A DNA stretch of 64,000 nt from Prevotella sp. (GCA_017548605.1 JAFYZT010000027.1:124001-188000); one strand, 5' to 3'. Positions 35,097-43,831 are shown, counted from the first letter of the stretch. Notes: generated by a model not told the origin, from the sequence alone. Translations and numbers: made by a program.

Positions 35097-35840
35097 TTTC
35101 TTTAAATAGTTGATAATAGTTAGTTAAAACTGATAATTCGTTACTTAGAGTTGCATTTTTCTTTCAGTCTACAATCATCGATTTTTGAAACACGGCTGCA
35201 AAGGAACGACTAATGTTTCGTTCATTGTTACAATTTGTGTAACATTTACACCCATTATTTGTAACATAGAGACGATTTGAAACCTACAAAAAGGGATTTG
35301 AACTCAATGTACGGATAAGGAGTTAGAAGAAGTTATAGAAGTTAAAGTAGTTAAGCCGTATGCCCCCATAAAAAAACGAAAATTCGCGGATAATTCGCGG
35401 TAATTAGCGTAAACGAAAAATACTTCACAAGAATGGGCCATCTTTTTTCACGCGAATTCCCATGAATTGACCGTTAATTACCATAAATATAATTAATAAT
35501 GATAACTCGCGGCTCCTTCACGGTAATTCAATGTAAAAACATCACTCGCACTTATAACTCGTCACTCGTCGCTCGTCGCTCATCACTCATAACTCGACAC
35601 CCGTCACTATTTATGTTTTTGTGTTCCTTTGTCGGATAATTTTTGTTATTGTGTCGGAAAAAATATGTTCTTGTGTTCTTTTTCGCGCTCCCATTTGTAT
35701 TTTTGATACAAGTGGGCCGAAATTGATGATAAAACCCATCGTTTGTTAAGAAAATTTCACTTTGTGTGCGCACACAGATACCTTAAATGTTGTTAATCAA
35801 TCTTAAATGTATGCAGATTGTTTTTGTTTAATTATATAAA
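35097..35840. repeat. Gap between the divergent surface-protein genes
   Basis: No gene is supported in the 1.1 kb between 35096 and 36240. It contains a weak minus -7 box TTCCTTTGC (35198-35206), a guttural gagttagaagaagtt/gttaaagtagttaagccgtatgcc block (35322-35367, repeated at 40932-40977), aattcgcgg-type repeats (35375-35530), cactcgtcgctcgtcact words (35535-35600), gttcttgtgttc words resembling the glnS array (35605-35680), a palindrome (35690-35716), and the promoter of gene B. Confidence 0.7.
35690..35716. repeat. CCCATTTGTAT / ATACAAGTGGG palindrome
   Basis: An 11-bp stem with one mismatch and loop TTTTG; related to the hairpin at 31439-31469. Confidence 0.6.
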
Positions 35841-35854
35841 ATATGTACCTTTGC
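35823..35854 (+). promoter_or_regulatory. Promoter of large surface protein gene B
   Basis: TTTG (35823-35826), a 19-bp spacer and TACCTTTGC (35846-35854) match the consensus fully. Transcription would start near 35861, giving a leader of about 380 nt before ATG 36240. Confidence 0.75.
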
Positions 35855-35860
35855 CGAAGT

Positions 35861-36239
35861 TTTGCGAAAAACAAGAATACAAACTATGAACCCCTTGGTG
35901 ACACAAAACCTTTGAAACAAGACGAATTTAGCGAAAAGTGTATGACATCGTTCCGGCACTGGAAACTAAACAAGAAGAAAGCCCCTTCCCATCCCTCCCG
36001 AGTGGAGGGCGCAGGTAGTCCCCTCGCGTAGGGACTGACTTCATGTCTGTCCGAAAACCATACAATAGTTGGAACGGATAAACAAATATTAACCCATTCA
36101 TGATAATTCATGATTTTCCATGGCAATTCATAGTGCAAATACGGAAATGGAAAAGAGCTACAGGGTAATCTCTCACCCCTCACCTCTTACCTCTCACCAC
36201 TAAACATTAACAACAACCAAATAATTAATTACAAACAAC
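35861..36239 (+). promoter_or_regulatory. Long 5' leader of gene B with GC-rich palindromes
   Basis: The leader holds a REP-like hairpin (CCCTCC / GGAGGG, 35993-36009), a second stem in agtcccctcgcgtagggact (36018-36037) and a tctcacccctcacctc repeat (36170-36198). Short frames on either strand (35843-36031, 35884-36183) cross these repeats and are not convincing genes. Confidence 0.5.
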
Positions 36240-39200
36240 ATGCAAAGACTATTACTGTTTTTCACGATGTTCTTGGCAACCGCAATGGGTGTCAAGGCAG
36301 CACCAACGACTTGGACCGACGGCACCAACACCGTCGAGTACGAAGTAAACGGCAATGAGGCAAAGATTAAAGCGGGCAATGCTGGTGCGGTGGCCGCTTT
36401 CCTCGCATCCGCAGATGCCAGTGCAGTCATTAACAGCAACGCTACGACATTGAAATTGGAAGCAGGTACCCCGGGTAATCCAGGTACTTTGAATTCTGCC
36501 GATTTCCAGGCCCTGAATTCTACAAACTATTCTGGTTTGGCTAGTTTCACGAAATTTGAGTTGATGGGTGAGGTGAATATGTCGCCCACTAATGCTCTCT
36601 CTGAGATGCGCCTTGCTAATGTGAAGGAGATAAAGGTAAAGGGTGCCGAGGTGAAAGCGGGAACCGACACATGGGACATCTTCCAAGATGCAGGTAGCAA
36701 GACCGAGAATGTGGCCACCATCGATGTCAAAGAGCCGGGAGCGCTGACTGCCGCTTTGGCTGCTTTTGCCGCTATCGATGCTGCCGCTGTCGACTGCCAG
36801 GTGCTTCATATCTCAGGCTTGGATAACAACCATCAAAGTGACAACCTTACTGCTGAGGATCTGTCGGCACTGGGTAATGTCAATGTGGAAACACTCGACT
36901 TGCAAGACCTTACGACAGGAAGTACGGGCTATTCGTTCGTAAATAACTATGTGAAACGTGTTATCCTTCCCGATGGATGGACAAAGGCACAAGTGAAGGC
37001 TTTTGGCGAGGCACAGACTTCCAGCAATTTCGAATGCTGTCTCAGCCAATCGACAAATGTTGATAATGATGGCAATTCGTCAATGGATGCTTACGTCAAA
37101 AAATGCGGTACGCTCTTCGAGTGTGTCGATCACATCACATATCATGGGTACAATGATGGTGATGGTAATAATGGTACCATCTCAAAATTGGGTGTTATCA
37201 ATAATTCCACCTTCTCGATGGGCAAGCTGAAGTATGTCAGCATCAGCGGCTTCCCCTCGGCACGCGACTATGTCAACGGTAAGCAGGACTTTGCTACTGC
37301 TGATGGACACTATGGTGAGAATGTGGCTGCCGACGAGACCAAATATACAGAGAACTCAGGTATGGGTGGTACCACTCGTACTAATGTGGGTCCTTACAAT
37401 CTTGTAGGTGCCCTCCAAGGTGTAAATGCGATCAGGCTTGACCTGGAGGATGCCGTGATTCCCGAGCAATATAATATCGACCTCACCTTCAGCTGGGTAA
37501 AATCAGTAGGAACAGCTACCAAGGAGATTAATTTCCCTAACAGTCCTGAAGTGGTGACTATACCCGCCGACTGTTTCAGTTCAGGTAGTTTTAACCACCT
37601 TGAGGAAATCTGCATCCCTGGCTATATCAAATATATCCGCACACGTGCCTTCTATAGCTCTACACAGGTGCTCCGTCACGTTTGGACCACCAGCACCAAG
37701 ACACTGGCTGAGGGCGAGGTTGACCACACTGTCTATGACAATGGTACCTACTTGGTGAGTGACCCCGACAATGTGGACCATTACGGACACGCCCCACTCA
37801 CGAGCACTATTTGGAACTGCGCAGGTGAGGGCACTGGTACCGGTACTCCTCGTTACGGAACCATCACCCTGCCGGCAGGCCTTGAACTCATCGAGAGCAA
37901 CTCGTTCTCTGCCAGAAGTGTCAAAGACGTTTATGTGCTTAACGTACATGCCCCTGAATGCCATGTAGATGCTTTCTCTACCATCATGTACTTCGGTAAC
38001 AACACCGTTGACCCGACAGCCATTGACGAGGAAGGCATGATTACTCGAGATGCATACGCTCAGGATGCAGTGAATGGTGAATTCTATGCCATGTTGCACT
38101 ATCCCCGTGAGTGCGGAACCCCTGATATCCAGCGCTATACCGATGTGACACGTGAGTACTCCGTGGCTACCACGCTCCGCGACGGAAAAGGAAACGTCAT
38201 CTATTTCCCCAACATGAGTGAGTTCAACCGCGCTTATCTGCAGGGTACTACCGGTTATCTGTGGGAAGCATGGGACACCGAGCGTATCCCCGACATGGGT
38301 AACAACGGCGATGCCAACTCTTTCAAGAATCAGCATGTCAACGGCTTGACGGGACATACTACTGAGGCGCAGACACTGGGTAACACTCATTACAATGAGA
38401 ACAATATGACCGACCCCGACAAGACCGACCGTTCATTCTACGACGTGCGTCTGGATGCAGACGGTCAGCCGACATTGGCCAAACCTACCGACCTGAAATG
38501 GTACTACGACCAGACTCGTAACGGAAAGCAGCTCTATCCCGAGATGGAGTATACCAACACCACAGAGTATATCGGCCAGCAGCAGAAGATGGATGCCCAG
38601 GGACACTTGCTTTATGTGCAGGGAGACTGTAACTATGTGCAGGACTACGAATTTGTGAAGCAAAGTGATGGCGAACTGGTCTGGGAACTCAACGTCACTC
38701 CGAACGACAACGGCAACTACGTTCGTGATTATGAATATCAACAAAATGCCAATGGTGAATTCTATCATCCTCTGGTAGGAGGCGCTACTGATGCATCTCC
38801 ACAGCCTTGGTACCAGCGTACGCTTTCCTATGAAGAATGCGATCAGAGCGTGGCTACACATGCAGGTCCAAATGGAAATACAGGTTGGTTGATTACTATA
38901 GAACAATGGGGAAACGGCAGTGGCTATCCTTGGGCTCTGAATACCGTTAAATTCTATCGTGAAGTAGCTTCCTATCAGCAAGTGGATTATTCAAACGGTA
39001 GTTACTATGTAAGCGAGAATTTCGCTCGATGGAGTGATACAGCTACAGATTATTTCTCAAATATTAACGGCACCCGTTACAACAGGGTTTATAAGGACAA
39101 CTACCGTACCTATAACAGCGCTACTGACGACGGTGAGCCGCGATACGACGTGACCGACAATGGCATGCGTGCCTACGCCGGTGCTTCCGACGATGCTGCA

Positions 39201-40505
39201 GGTTACCAGCGTTATCATAAGTCGTACATCCCCTATACCTATCGTGAGTTCGACTCTTCGAAGGACGATGCTAACGAGACACGCTACTGCCCAGATATGG
39301 AGGATGTGTACAAGATCAACCGCGGCGATGCCCATGACTATCGCGGATGGCATCAGTTCACACTGGCAGCTTACGCCACTATGAGCGATGAACCCTTCAC
39401 CCCGGTGAAGTTCTACCAGAATGACAACGACTGGTGGACCGTTTGTCTGCCTTACGACCTGAAGTACAACGATATGATCCTGTTCTTCGGTAATCAACAG
39501 ACGGGAGACATCCCCTACCTGAGCAAACTGATGTATGTGGTGCGCGACTACGACCTTGAGCAGATTACCCTTATGTTCTCGAACAACCTGATGGTTTACA
39601 AAGAGGACATCACCGGTGACAATGTGCATGGCGACATCGACAACACCACTAAGTACACTGCAGCGGAACTGGCAGACAACCCTGTAATCCTTCACAAAGG
39701 TGTGCCTTACCTCATCCGTCCGAACCTCGCCAACAATGCCAATCGCTCATTCGACGTGTACCTTTCATCGACCGACGACCTCTATCAGCGACTGATTGAT
39801 GCTCAGAACGTAGGTGGTGGTGCTCTGGAGACCTATATCTACAAAGGCGAATACACCGTGCCGGCATACGTGGTGGGTACAACTACCGAATCGACCACCG
39901 GTAGCAAGACGTTGCAGATGTGGGGCACCTCTGGAGATGCTGTCACTTTCGGCGGCTATTCTAAGACCTACACCAGTGGCAACATCACCTATAAAGGTGA
40001 GACTGTATCAGCACAGCTTTCGGATCAGTTCACCTATACCTTCGTGGGTAGTTTCTTCCTCTCGCTCATGCCGCAGTACAGCTACTTCCTCGGTTGGGAC
40101 AGCGAGAACAACCGTGCCGGATTCTGGTATAACCGCACGCCGGACTATGTGAACTACACCTGGAACAACCAAACGGGTATTATCTGCCCGAACTTCGATG
40201 TGCAGAATACGCTTATTGACCCGGCAACGGGACTTAACGACCCCGCACGCTGGAGTTTCCGCAACCTTGCCAATGACGACCTTATCGGTGTCTCCTATCC
40301 TGCCAACGGCTATACTTGGGACTTTGGCGGTGCTGCTCCAAGCGAGAGCACTGGCATCGAAGAGGTGGCTACGACAACAACGACGACTGTGAACAATGGT
40401 GTAGTCTATACCATCAACGGTCAGATGGTGCGCACCGACGGCAGCCTGCAAGGTCTCTCGAAGGGCATCTATATCGTGAACGGCAAGAAATATGTGGTTA
40501 AATAA
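36240..40505 (+). CDS. Large secreted surface protein B, paralogue of A
   Basis: 1421 residues. The signal peptide (QRLLLFFTMFLATAMGVKAA) is followed by a region aligned in pattern with protein A (VAAFLASADASAV, LNSADFQALNS). One BspA-like unit (CIPGYIKYIRTRAFYSS) and a YPRECGTPDIQRY-containing segment correspond to LHYPEELSNF in A. A long Tyr/Asp/Asn-rich middle (about residues 690-1030) is absent from A. The shared C-half has DYRGWHQFTLAAYA, WTVCLPYDL, MPQYSYFLGW and the sorting-tail-like VVYTINGQMVRTDG, then GLSKGIYIVNGKKYVVK. Probably surface-exposed. A small peptide gene follows after 21 bp. Confidence 0.78.
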   Translation: MQRLLLFFTMFLATAMGVKAAPTTWTDGTNTVEYEVNGNEAKIKAGNAGAVAAFLASADASAVINSNATTLKLEAGTPGNPGTLNSADFQALNSTNYSGLASFTKFELMGEVNMSPTNALSEMRLANVKEIKVKGAEVKAGTDTWDIFQDAGSKTENVATIDVKEPGALTAALAAFAAIDAAAVDCQVLHISGLDNNHQSDNLTAEDLSALGNVNVETLDLQDLTTGSTGYSFVNNYVKRVILPDGWTKAQVKAFGEAQTSSNFECCLSQSTNVDNDGNSSMDAYVKKCGTLFECVDHITYHGYNDGDGNNGTISKLGVINNSTFSMGKLKYVSISGFPSARDYVNGKQDFATADGHYGENVAADETKYTENSGMGGTTRTNVGPYNLVGALQGVNAIRLDLEDAVIPEQYNIDLTFSWVKSVGTATKEINFPNSPEVVTIPADCFSSGSFNHLEEICIPGYIKYIRTRAFYSSTQVLRHVWTTSTKTLAEGEVDHTVYDNGTYLVSDPDNVDHYGHAPLTSTIWNCAGEGTGTGTPRYGTITLPAGLELIESNSFSARSVKDVYVLNVHAPECHVDAFSTIMYFGNNTVDPTAIDEEGMITRDAYAQDAVNGEFYAMLHYPRECGTPDIQRYTDVTREYSVATTLRDGKGNVIYFPNMSEFNRAYLQGTTGYLWEAWDTERIPDMGNNGDANSFKNQHVNGLTGHTTEAQTLGNTHYNENNMTDPDKTDRSFYDVRLDADGQPTLAKPTDLKWYYDQTRNGKQLYPEMEYTNTTEYIGQQQKMDAQGHLLYVQGDCNYVQDYEFVKQSDGELVWELNVTPNDNGNYVRDYEYQQNANGEFYHPLVGGATDASPQPWYQRTLSYEECDQSVATHAGPNGNTGWLITIEQWGNGSGYPWALNTVKFYREVASYQQVDYSNGSYYVSENFARWSDTATDYFSNINGTRYNRVYKDNYRTYNSATDDGEPRYDVTDNGMRAYAGASDDAAGYQRYHKSYIPYTYREFDSSKDDANETRYCPDMEDVYKINRGDAHDYRGWHQFTLAAYATMSDEPFTPVKFYQNDNDWWTVCLPYDLKYNDMILFFGNQQTGDIPYLSKLMYVVRDYDLEQITLMFSNNLMVYKEDITGDNVHGDIDNTTKYTAAELADNPVILHKGVPYLIRPNLANNANRSFDVYLSSTDDLYQRLIDAQNVGGGALETYIYKGEYTVPAYVVGTTTESTTGSKTLQMWGTSGDAVTFGGYSKTYTSGNITYKGETVSAQLSDQFTYTFVGSFFLSLMPQYSYFLGWDSENNRAGFWYNRTPDYVNYTWNNQTGIICPNFDVQNTLIDPATGLNDPARWSFRNLANDDLIGVSYPANGYTWDFGGAAPSESTGIEEVATTTTTTVNNGVVYTINGQMVRTDGSLQGLSKGIYIVNGKKYVVK

Positions 40506-40510
40506 TAAAG

Positions 40511-40517
40511 AAGGAGG
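40511..40517 (+). promoter_or_regulatory. Shine-Dalgarno-like site of peptide B
   Basis: AAGGAGG lies 9 nt before ATG 40527. Strong Shine-Dalgarno sequences are rare in this window, so this suggests efficient independent translation of the peptide. Confidence 0.55.
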
Positions 40518-40526
40518 AACAAAACA

Positions 40527-40769
40527 ATGAAAAAAGCATATATTCAACCGGCAACGGAAAAGATAGAGGCTGAAGTCATCCAGATGATTTGCGGCAGCAA
40601 GGACAAAGGACGTTACGCAGATGGCGACCCAACAGTGACCGACGGTAAGAGATTGCCCACATTCATCGGCGAGACCGCCGAGGGTATTGACCCCTTCTGC
40701 GGTCATGGCCAAGGTACCGATGGTGCCGGAAACCGCACCGACGAAGGTCTCTGGGACGACGAGATTTAG
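40527..40769 (+). CDS. Small leader-like peptide B (MKKxYIxPxTEKIE family)
   Basis: 80 residues, start MKKAYIQPATEKIEAEVIQM, then ICGSKDKGR, a Gly/Asp/Thr-rich middle with one more Cys (PFCGHGQG) and end DEGLWDDEI. It shares its N-terminal pattern and the Glu-Gly/Ala-Leu-Trp ending with peptide A. No signal peptide. It is cotranscribed with large protein B (21-bp gap) and followed by a REP-like palindrome and a strong terminator, as peptide A is. Function unknown; a processed or exported peptide linked to the surface protein is an inference. Confidence 0.72.
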   Translation: MKKAYIQPATEKIEAEVIQMICGSKDKGRYADGDPTVTDGKRLPTFIGETAEGIDPFCGHGQGTDGAGNRTDEGLWDDEI

Positions 40770-40772
40770 AAA

Positions 40773-40799
40773 CCCACCCCTGCCCTCCCAAAGGGAGGG
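40773..40799 (+). repeat. REP-like palindrome after peptide gene B
   Basis: cccacccctg followed by CCCTCCC-AAA-GGGAGGG, 3 bp after the peptide B stop. Confidence 0.65.
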
Positions 40800-41266
40800 A
40801 GCGAGGGATGAGTGATAAGTGATGAGTTACGAGTTACGAATTCAAAACTCCACATAAATATTTCGGGGAGCAACCGCTTGGTTGCTCCCCGAATTGTTTT
40901 TTAGAATTATTACATGATTAACAGGAATTAAGGAGTTAGAAGAAGTTAAGAAGTTAAAGTAGTTAAGCCGTATGCCAGAGTTAGAATTTTGCGGAACTGA
41001 ATAATGATAGACGGAGTAATGGCATAACTACTGAGCGTAGCGATAACTTCTTAACTCCTTTACTACCCATAGTTGAGCGGATGCGAAAATCGAATTCATG
41101 AAGATTAATGGCTTGTTCGCGGTAATTTGTGTGGAAAAACTTCTTACATGAATTGCCAGAAATTAATCACAAATTACCAGAAATTAAATTAATGAGAATT
41201 GATGGCTTATTCGCGGTAATTTGTGTGGAAAAAAACAGTCGTAACTCATCACTCATCACTCGTAAC
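40800..41266. repeat. Repeat-filled gap between peptide B and comEC
   Basis: Contains gagtgataagtgatgagttacgag words (40808-40845), the terminator (40862-40894), a gagttagaagaagtt / gtagttaagccgtatgcc block (40932-40977) identical to 35322-35367, ggagtaatgg words (41000-41060), aattcgcgg/aattaccag words (41085-41235) and actcatcactcgtaactc words (41240-41273) that run into the last codons of comEC. No gene is supported. Confidence 0.75.
40862..40894 (+). terminator. Terminator of peptide gene B
   Basis: The stem TTCGGGGAGCAACC / GGTTGCTCCCCGAA with loop GCTT is followed by TTGTTTTTT. Its stem is identical to the hairpin at 30858-30891. Confidence 0.85.
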
Positions 41267-42898
41267 TCATCTTAGTTCTTTCGTTACTCTCTTATTCCGA
41301 TAGCGGGAGAAGAGGAAGAGGAGAATAAAAAGAGCGGCATAGATAAGGATGACGTGAAGACGGGAGAGGGTGATGTTTTCTATGTGGCTGGCAGGGAGGG
41401 AGGCTATCCACCGGAGGGCGGTGTTCTGGAAATCGACGACCCAGATGAGGGGCTGGGCGACGAGCGACTGTGCCGCAGGCCACCATGACAGGAGGAGCAT
41501 GGCGGCAGTAAGGTAAAGGATACAGATGGCTAGCGGTATTACGAGGAAATTGGTGAGCAGGAAATAGACGGAGAAACGTCCGAAATAATACATTGTCAAA
41601 GGAAAAGTACCCATCTGCGCACAAAGAGAAACGACAACCATCGCCCATGACCAGCGGAAGAAGTGACGAGTGTTGAGTGTTGAATGTTGAGTGATGAGTG
41701 TTGAATGATGAGTATCGGGGGAGGGATGGAGCCAGCGTTCGGGAATGAGGGCATAGATTGGCTTAAAGAACAAGAGGATGAAGAGGACGGCGAGAAACGA
41801 CATTTGAAAACCAACATCGTAGAGGTAGAGCGGGTTCCACAGAAGCATGATGATGGCTGTAAGAGCGAGCGTATTAAGCGACATACGGTCGCGATTAGCA
41901 AGAGCAACGAGCGAATAGACGGTAATCATCACCGCTGCACGCACTACCGAGGGTGATAGTCCAGTGAAGAAGGCGTAGGCCCAGATACCAAGGATGACAA
42001 GCGTCTCGCGCAGCCATCCCAACCGACGGTAACCAACGACGAGCACCAGAAGGGCATAGATGATACCTATATGCAGCCCCGAAAGGGCGAGGACATGCGA
42101 AGCACCGGAGATGGAATAGACCTCACGCAGGTCGTTGGTGAGCCTTGACTTGTCGCCGAGGGTCATGGCGATAGCTACTGCCAGACGGTCGTCGTCAAAT
42201 CCCAAGTGTTCGTATTCACGGAGCATAGACTGACGCTGCTGGAGGGCTGCGAGAGCTGTCCTGTCAAGACGGGAGAGCGGTGACAGGTCAATGGCCACCT
42301 TACGCCACTGGTTCCAGTAGACGAAGGAAGTGGCTACAAAGCCACGGCAACGGAGGAAGAGGGGGTAGGAGAAATGTTGAGTGTTGAATGTTGAATGTTG
42401 AATGGTCGCTTCGCGATGAGAAAATGAAAATTTTTGAGTGGCGGATTCGCTATCATACGGGGAGATGAGGGTAGCACGGGCGAGGAAGCCATCGCCGAGA
42501 GCAAGACGTTGGTAGCGGTGGGCTACGGTATCGCGGAGCAGGGACACCTTAACCTTGCGGCCATTGAGACGGCCACCAACGAGCTGAAGATCGAAACGTA
42601 CCACCCTACCCCGCTGCTGCGGCTCACTGGTAATAACACCCTGGTACACTATGTCACCCTCAGGCAGGTCAACACGCTCAGCATCGAGATGGTGTGCCAT
42701 AACAGTGGCTCCAAAGGCCAACACCGCCAGGAGAATGACGAGGCTCTGCACCCGTTGCCAGCGGTGTATGAGCAAAGCAAGGATGAGAAGGACCACCATC
42801 ACCCCGAGACACGGCCCAAAGGGCAGCGACAGCTCATAAGCGAGGGCTATACCTGCACAAAGAGCGATGCAAACGGGGAAGAGCGGAGCGAGACGCAT
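41267..42898 (-). CDS. ComEC/Rec2-family DNA-uptake channel
   Basis: 543 residues. N-terminal hydrophobic segments and an OB-fold-like DUF4131 region are followed by the Competence domain with the conserved YSISGASHVLALSGLHIGI and many membrane spans (LAVLFILLFF, MVVVSLCAQMGTFPLTMYYFG). The C-terminal metallo-hydrolase domain of longer ComEC proteins is absent. Two stretches, EATIQHSTFNTQHFSYP (42373-42425) and DTHHSTLITQHSTLNTRHFF (about 41666-41712), are in-frame translations of the aacactcaacattcaac repeat family and are not typical ComEC sequence. The frame stays open, so the gene may still work. It would transport single-stranded DNA across the inner membrane. Confidence 0.85.
   Translation of the reverse strand: MRLAPLFPVCIALCAGIALAYELSLPFGPCLGVMVVLLILALLIHRWQRVQSLVILLAVLAFGATVMAHHLDAERVDLPEGDIVYQGVITSEPQQRGRVVRFDLQLVGGRLNGRKVKVSLLRDTVAHRYQRLALGDGFLARATLISPYDSESATQKFSFSHREATIQHSTFNTQHFSYPLFLRCRGFVATSFVYWNQWRKVAIDLSPLSRLDRTALAALQQRQSMLREYEHLGFDDDRLAVAIAMTLGDKSRLTNDLREVYSISGASHVLALSGLHIGIIYALLVLVVGYRRLGWLRETLVILGIWAYAFFTGLSPSVVRAAVMITVYSLVALANRDRMSLNTLALTAIIMLLWNPLYLYDVGFQMSFLAVLFILLFFKPIYALIPERWLHPSPDTHHSTLITQHSTLNTRHFFRWSWAMVVVSLCAQMGTFPLTMYYFGRFSVYFLLTNFLVIPLAICILYLTAAMLLLSWWPAAQSLVAQPLIWVVDFQNTALRWIASLPASHIENITLSRLHVILIYAALFILLFLFSRYRNKRVTKELR
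41666..41716. repeat. Repeat tract inside comEC, site 2
   Basis: gagtgttgagtgttgaatgttgagtgatgagtgttgaatgatgag-type words lie inside the coding frame, encoding the His/Ser/Thr-rich stretch of ComEC between the WLHPSP and RWSWAM segments. Confidence 0.8.
42373..42425. repeat. Repeat tract inside comEC, site 1
   Basis: aatgttgagtgttgaatgttg words followed by AATGGTCGCTTCGCGATGAG at 42401-42420. The first 19 bases of this last string recur exactly at 55191-55209, upstream of badF, next to the same kind of words. Confidence 0.85.
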
Positions 42899-42934
42899 GA
42901 GGTGTTACGTGAATTGTCGTGAAGAAGTGTTTTT

Positions 42935-43255
42935 ACGCGAATTGTTGTGAATTAATCGCGAATTGACGAAAATTATGTTGTTTCATGAATTGCAAAGGAG
43001 TGTGTTTTACGCGAATTTCGTGAATTAATCGCGAATTGACGAAAATTATGTTGTTTCATGAATTGCAAAGGAGTGTTTTTACGCGAATTTCGTGAATTAA
43101 TCGCGAATTGACCGCGAATTTTTGTTATTTATATTTTTGGTAATTAACGGCCAATTTATGATAATTAGCGTAAAAAGGCTCATTCTTGTGATGTTTTTCC
43201 TTTTACGCGAATTAATCGCGAATTGACGAAAATAAAATTGTTTCATGGATTGAGA
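42935..43255. repeat. 72-74-bp tandem repeat upstream of comEC
   Basis: The unit beginning ACGCGAATT and containing taatcgcgaattgacgaaa, atgttgtttcatgaattg and caaaggagtg starts at 42935, 43009 and 43081, with a partial copy from about 43204. Copies are nearly identical. The 361-bp gap holds nothing else recognisable. Confidence 0.85.
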
Positions 43256-43259
43256 GGGG

Positions 43260-43688
43260 TTATGGTACAGGATCCATATTTCTGTCAAGTAAGACACATT
43301 CGTTTGTTTCTTTGATATAAGCATAGCGCTCACTCTGTAAACTGTTAGCACCGAAGTTAATCAGCAACCCCATAGGTTTCTTCGTTAACCTGAGATAATT
43401 GAACAACTGAGCACGGTGGGCAGCATTCAACCCACTAGAAGATTTCAATTCGACGATAACATCGCCTACCAACAAATCCAACCTGTAAAACTGCTCCAAC
43501 CTATGCTGCTTATAATAACATTGTACCCCTTTCTCACGCTCACATGCTATACCCCGTTCGGACAGTTCCAATTGCATTGCCTCCAGATAGACATGCTCTT
43601 GTAATCCCCAACCCAGACAACGATGTACTTCCATCGCTGCCCCTATGATGTTATAGACTATGGACTTGTATTCCTTATGGTTCAACAT
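43260..43688 (-). CDS. GxxExxY protein (PD-(D/E)XK nuclease-like)
   Basis: 142 residues. The signature GWGLQEHVYLEAM corresponds to the GxxExxY motif, followed by RLDLLVGDVIVELKSSSGL (Asp and Glu-x-Lys of the PD-(D/E)XK fold) and RAQLFNYLRLTKKPMGLLINFG. Members are common in Bacteroidetes and are predicted nucleases without a proven role. It sits alone between repeat regions upstream of the nuo end and may be mobile. The last codons (LDRNMDPVP) run close to the tandem repeat at 43255. Confidence 0.88.
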   Translation of the reverse strand: MLNHKEYKSIVYNIIGAAMEVHRCLGWGLQEHVYLEAMQLELSERGIACEREKGVQCYYKQHRLEQFYRLDLLVGDVIVELKSSSGLNAAHRAQLFNYLRLTKKPMGLLINFGANSLQSERYAYIKETNECVLLDRNMDPVP

Positions 43689-43831
43689 AAAAGATTAAGA
43701 TTAGAAGATTATATTTGCGATAATTCGCGGTATATTCACGGTAATTCACGTAGAAAAAGAAAAAAGCGAATTGTCAGGCCGTTGCCAGCACCAACAACTC
43801 GCTAAATAATTAATCGAAGTTCTTTCCGTCA

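Noticed and set aside
35843-36183. Small frames on both strands in the gene B leader
   Set aside because: They cross the REP-like palindrome and repeat words and have no conserved pattern.
43710-43718. TATATTTGC promoter-like box on the plus strand
   Set aside because: No plus-strand gene or hairpin follows; it lies in repeat DNA and is probably fortuitous.
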